Source of the DNA: Pelosinus fermentans JBW45
GTDB taxonomy: Bacteria; Bacillota; Negativicutes; DSM-13327
Reading direction: 5' to 3'
Length of the DNA stretch: 64,000 nt
Assembly (NCBI RefSeq): GCF_000271665.2
Contig: NZ_CP010978.1
Span: 2,386,501 to 2,450,500, forward strand
The position numbers were made by a program, and so were the translations under genes. Under the pieces are notes generated by a model that was not told the origin of the DNA, did no database searches, and worked only from the letters and a program-made list of their open reading frames with translations. Numbering within the stretch: position 1 is the stretch's first letter; each line of letters opens with the position of its first letter. Positions 62,901-64,000 of this stretch are shown here, piece by piece.

Positions 62901-63441
62901 GGATTTCATGAGATGTTCTAAATCCGTCAAAGAAATGTAAGAACGGTACCCTGGACTTGATTGCGGAAAGATGCGCAATATAACCAAGATCCATAGCTTC
63001 TTGAACATCGTTAGAGCAAAGTAAGGTAAAACCGGTTTGCCGGCAGGCGTTAATATCTTGGTGATCGCCGAAAATTGACAAAGCATGCGATGCTAGGGCA
63101 CGGGCGGTTACATGAAAAACTGCCGGTACCAAATTACCCGCCATTTTATACATTTCAGGAACCATCAAGAGTAACCCTTGGGAAGACGTATACGTTGTTG
63201 TGAGAGCTCCTGCCTGAAGTGAGCCATGAACTGCTGCTGAGGCACCTGACTCAGATTGCATCTCTACGACTTTTACAGGTTGGTCAAACAAGTTCTTTTT
63301 GCCGTGAGCTGATGCTTCATCAACCCCTTCGGCCATCGGTGATGAGGGTGTAATCGGAAAAATGATTGCAACCTCAGTAAGGGCGTAAGAGGCTTCAGCA
63401 GCCGCTTGATTGCCATCCATTGTTTTCATTTTTTTTGCCAT
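59917..63441 (-). CDS. nifJ: Pyruvate:ferredoxin (flavodoxin) oxidoreductase
   Basis: 1174 residues from the ATG at 63441 (AAAGGTGG upstream; the frame is open further up without a site). It is the single-chain PFOR with fused alpha, gamma, delta and beta domains. IIFPITPSSPMAE is at the N-terminus. Two [4Fe-4S] motifs lie near residues 690 and 745 (CIQCNQCAYVCP, CTGCGNCADICP). The C-terminal TPP site GDGFAYDIGYNG is near 970. It converts pyruvate and CoA to acetyl-CoA, CO2 and reduced ferredoxin, feeding acetate kinase. It appears more G+C-rich than its neighbours. Confidence 0.97.
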   Translation of the reverse strand: MAKKMKTMDGNQAAAEASYALTEVAIIFPITPSSPMAEGVDEASAHGKKNLFDQPVKVVEMQSESGASAAVHGSLQAGALTTTYTSSQGLLLMVPEMYKMAGNLVPAVFHVTARALASHALSIFGDHQDINACRQTGFTLLCSNDVQEAMDLGYIAHLSAIKSRVPFLHFFDGFRTSHEIQKIEVTPADAIAKLVDHKAIEEFRNRALNPEHPVLRGTAENPDIYFQNREASNPFIEAIPDIVENYFQEFKKITGREYHPFEYYGDPEAENIIVAMGSVCNTTEETIDYLQAKGEKVGLLKVHLYRPFSKKYFFAVLPKSVKKIAVLDRTKEPGATGEPLYLDLLQMFNHETVKPVVVGGRYGLGSKDTTPSHILAVYENLKQSQPKDHFTVGIVDDVTHTSLPIKESVDTTPEGTISCKFWGLGSDGTVGANKTAIKIIGDNTALYAQGYFEYDSKKSGGTTISHLRFGKKPIKSSYLVSDADYIACHNRSFIYHYHLLKGLKKNGSFVLNCPWGPEELEEHIPALFKRYIAKNNIKFYTIDAISIAESIGLGGRINMVMQAAFFKLANVIPVEESIKYLKDSIEKMYGKKGANIVEMNQKAVDRGVDGLHQVKVPTSWADAKDEDLPVKDEPDFVKNIQRPMASHEGDDLPVSAFVGMEDGTHPLGTTKYEKRGIAVYLPEWQIDKCIQCNQCAYVCPHATVRAFLLNDEEREKAPDTFKTKEPKNKKLAGYHYRIQVAPLDCTGCGNCADICPAPGKALIMKPADHEIEMESENWEYAMRVTEKSDLMDKNTLFGSQLARPLLEFNGACPGCGETPYIRLLTQLYGDRMLIANATGCSSIWGGSSPSIPYTTNADGKGPAWMNPLFEDNAEFGYGMYLGSKQIREKIADLMQQGLKSSINENLKHSFQEWLDNMDNGAGSRKAADRVIEALKKETVSGNPILSEIMARKDYLVKPSVWILGGDGFAYDIGYNGLDHVIASGDDVNIFIMDTEVYSNTGGQASKATPTAAIAKFAAAGKKIRKKDLGLMATTYGYVYVAQIAMGANMNQTLKAITEAESYKGPSLIIAYASCVNHGIKTGMGTSIYEMKKAVEAGYWHLWRHDPRLKDEGKNPFVLDSKEPTASFQDFLKGEIRYSSLKTTFPEIADGMFATAEKHAQEKYRTLKRLAEMQY

Positions 63442-64000
63442 ACTAGAGCCACCTTTGTTACAAGAATATTTCCTGTTTAGTATTTGAAGTTTACGGGTCT
63501 TCATACATATGATTTGTACTCAGACGGTAATTGTGAAATCTTAAATAATTTTATATAGGTGAGATATTGAATGCCCCATTTATAGGGCTCTTCGTCCTAT
63601 CAAGAATCGGATAAGCTTAACGGCTGAAAACCAGCCAAGTAGCTAATGATACAAGCAACCAGAAAGATTACGTCTTATCTGCTTTGCCTTTATCCGATGA
63701 CTAAGGTGCTCATATGATATAATAACGAAAATAACAACCAAAATAGAAACAAAAACGAGAATAAAAGGTCAAATTTCTTGTAAGGGTTACTATAATATGC
63801 TATTTCATTTAAATGAACTTATGGATACAATAATAAGGTGATCTTGTGGAGAATATTTGGTAATGATAAGATATTAACTTTGATAGACAGCTAAACAACT
63901 AGAAAGAATGCGAAAAACTAGCCCCCCAAGGGGGCTAGAAAGAAGTTACTAGACGATGAGAAATCGTCAACGTCAATAGTAATATGCTCGATAAGTAAGG
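63442..64000. other. nifJ upstream region and window end
   Basis: No intact gene. A multibranched inverted repeat is closed by CGGATAA (about 63609) and TTATCCG (about 63688) and contains the hairpin GGCTG...CAGCC; it could be a structured nifJ leader or a mobile-element end. The bases ATCCGATGACTAA at about 63690 repeat the start of element R2. A minus-strand terminator lies at 63918-63937. Confidence 0.45.
63914..63940 (-). terminator. Terminator at the end of a minus-strand unit outside the window
   Basis: On the minus strand CTAGCCCCC, TT, GGGGGGCTAG is followed by TTTTTCGC. An open frame (LLIEHITIDVDDFSSSSNFF..., stop at 63918) runs in from the window edge and might be the tail of the gene it serves, but this is very uncertain. 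Confidence 0.55.

Noticed and set aside
63505-63720. Known metabolite riboswitch before nifJ
   Set aside because: The segment is clearly structured, but none of the common aptamer cores (c-di-GMP, THF, Moco, fluoride, guanidine) could be matched by eye.
1-64000. CRISPR array or cas genes
   Set aside because: No regularly spaced direct repeats and no Cas-like protein seen anywhere.
1-64000. Intact insertion sequence or prophage
   Set aside because: No transposase, integrase or phage structural gene; only short repeat elements and possible remnants.

Overview
The window looks like one continuous stretch of chromosome from an anaerobic, spore-forming, low-G+C Firmicute, most likely a Negativicute of the Sporomusa/Pelosinus type. 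The sporulation genes (spoVS, ylbJ, a SpoVM-like peptide, a DUF3787 spore-surface protein), the pyruvate:ferredoxin oxidoreductase, and Firmicute-style gene order and ribosome-binding sites are visible in the sequence. The genus-level placement is inference from memory of gene order. From 1 to about 53.5 kb almost every gene is a housekeeping gene on the + strand. From 53.5 to 59.9 kb the window is loose accessory DNA, and it ends with nifJ on the minus strand.

1-9.7 kb: the tail of rsmB, then rlmN, then a consensus promoter driving two FHA-domain genes, a PP2C phosphatase, a RodA/FtsW-type glycosyltransferase, a class B penicillin-binding protein and a PASTA Ser/Thr kinase. rsgA and rpe follow. 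This couples phospho-signalling to wall growth. 9.7-13.4 kb: an FMN riboswitch with a terminator controls ribD-ribE-ribBA-ribH. 13.4-22.3 kb: a phosphodiesterase, hslO, a tiny Gly/Ile/Cys-rich peptide gene on the minus strand, an M42 aminopeptidase, a gamma-carbonic-anhydrase-like protein, ndk, a cobalamin adenosyltransferase, a SpoVM-like 26-residue peptide, an EF-G paralogue, tRNA-Gln and an NlpC/P60 hydrolase.

22.4-31.9 kb: a DUF4127 gene, then a block with the same order as the Bacillus ylbH-ylbN-rpmF region (rsmD, coaD, a coiled-coil protein, ylbJ, ylbK, tmcAL, ackA, a DUF177 protein, rpmF). 32-39.9 kb: fapR with a candidate operator, then plsX-fabH-fabK-fabD-fabG-acpP, a second FabK-like flavoprotein and fabF. 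These supply phospholipid acyl chains. 39.9-53.5 kb: rnc, a radical SAM gene, spoVS, smc, ftsY-ylxM-ffh (signal recognition particle), rpsP-khpA-ylqD-rimM-trmD-RNA methyltransferase-rplS, lepB and rbgA.

53.5-64 kb: small unrecognised genes, a T-box-controlled YkvI-type transporter, a second copy of the Gly/Ile/Cys-rich peptide, a toxin-like hydrophobic peptide, a frameshifted metallo-beta-lactamase-fold pseudogene, a DUF3787 spore-surface gene, and nifJ.

The most interesting signal is a set of three tiny genes (the two 38-residue paralogues and the SpoVM-like peptide). Each is preceded by the same promoter pattern, AC-N17-CATACAATRTA, which fits a mother-cell sporulation sigma factor (SigK/SigE). 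Other points of note are a dispersed hairpin element (22.3, 25.4 and partly 63.7 kb), an apparent CTG start for ylxM, and a possible type I toxin-like peptide.
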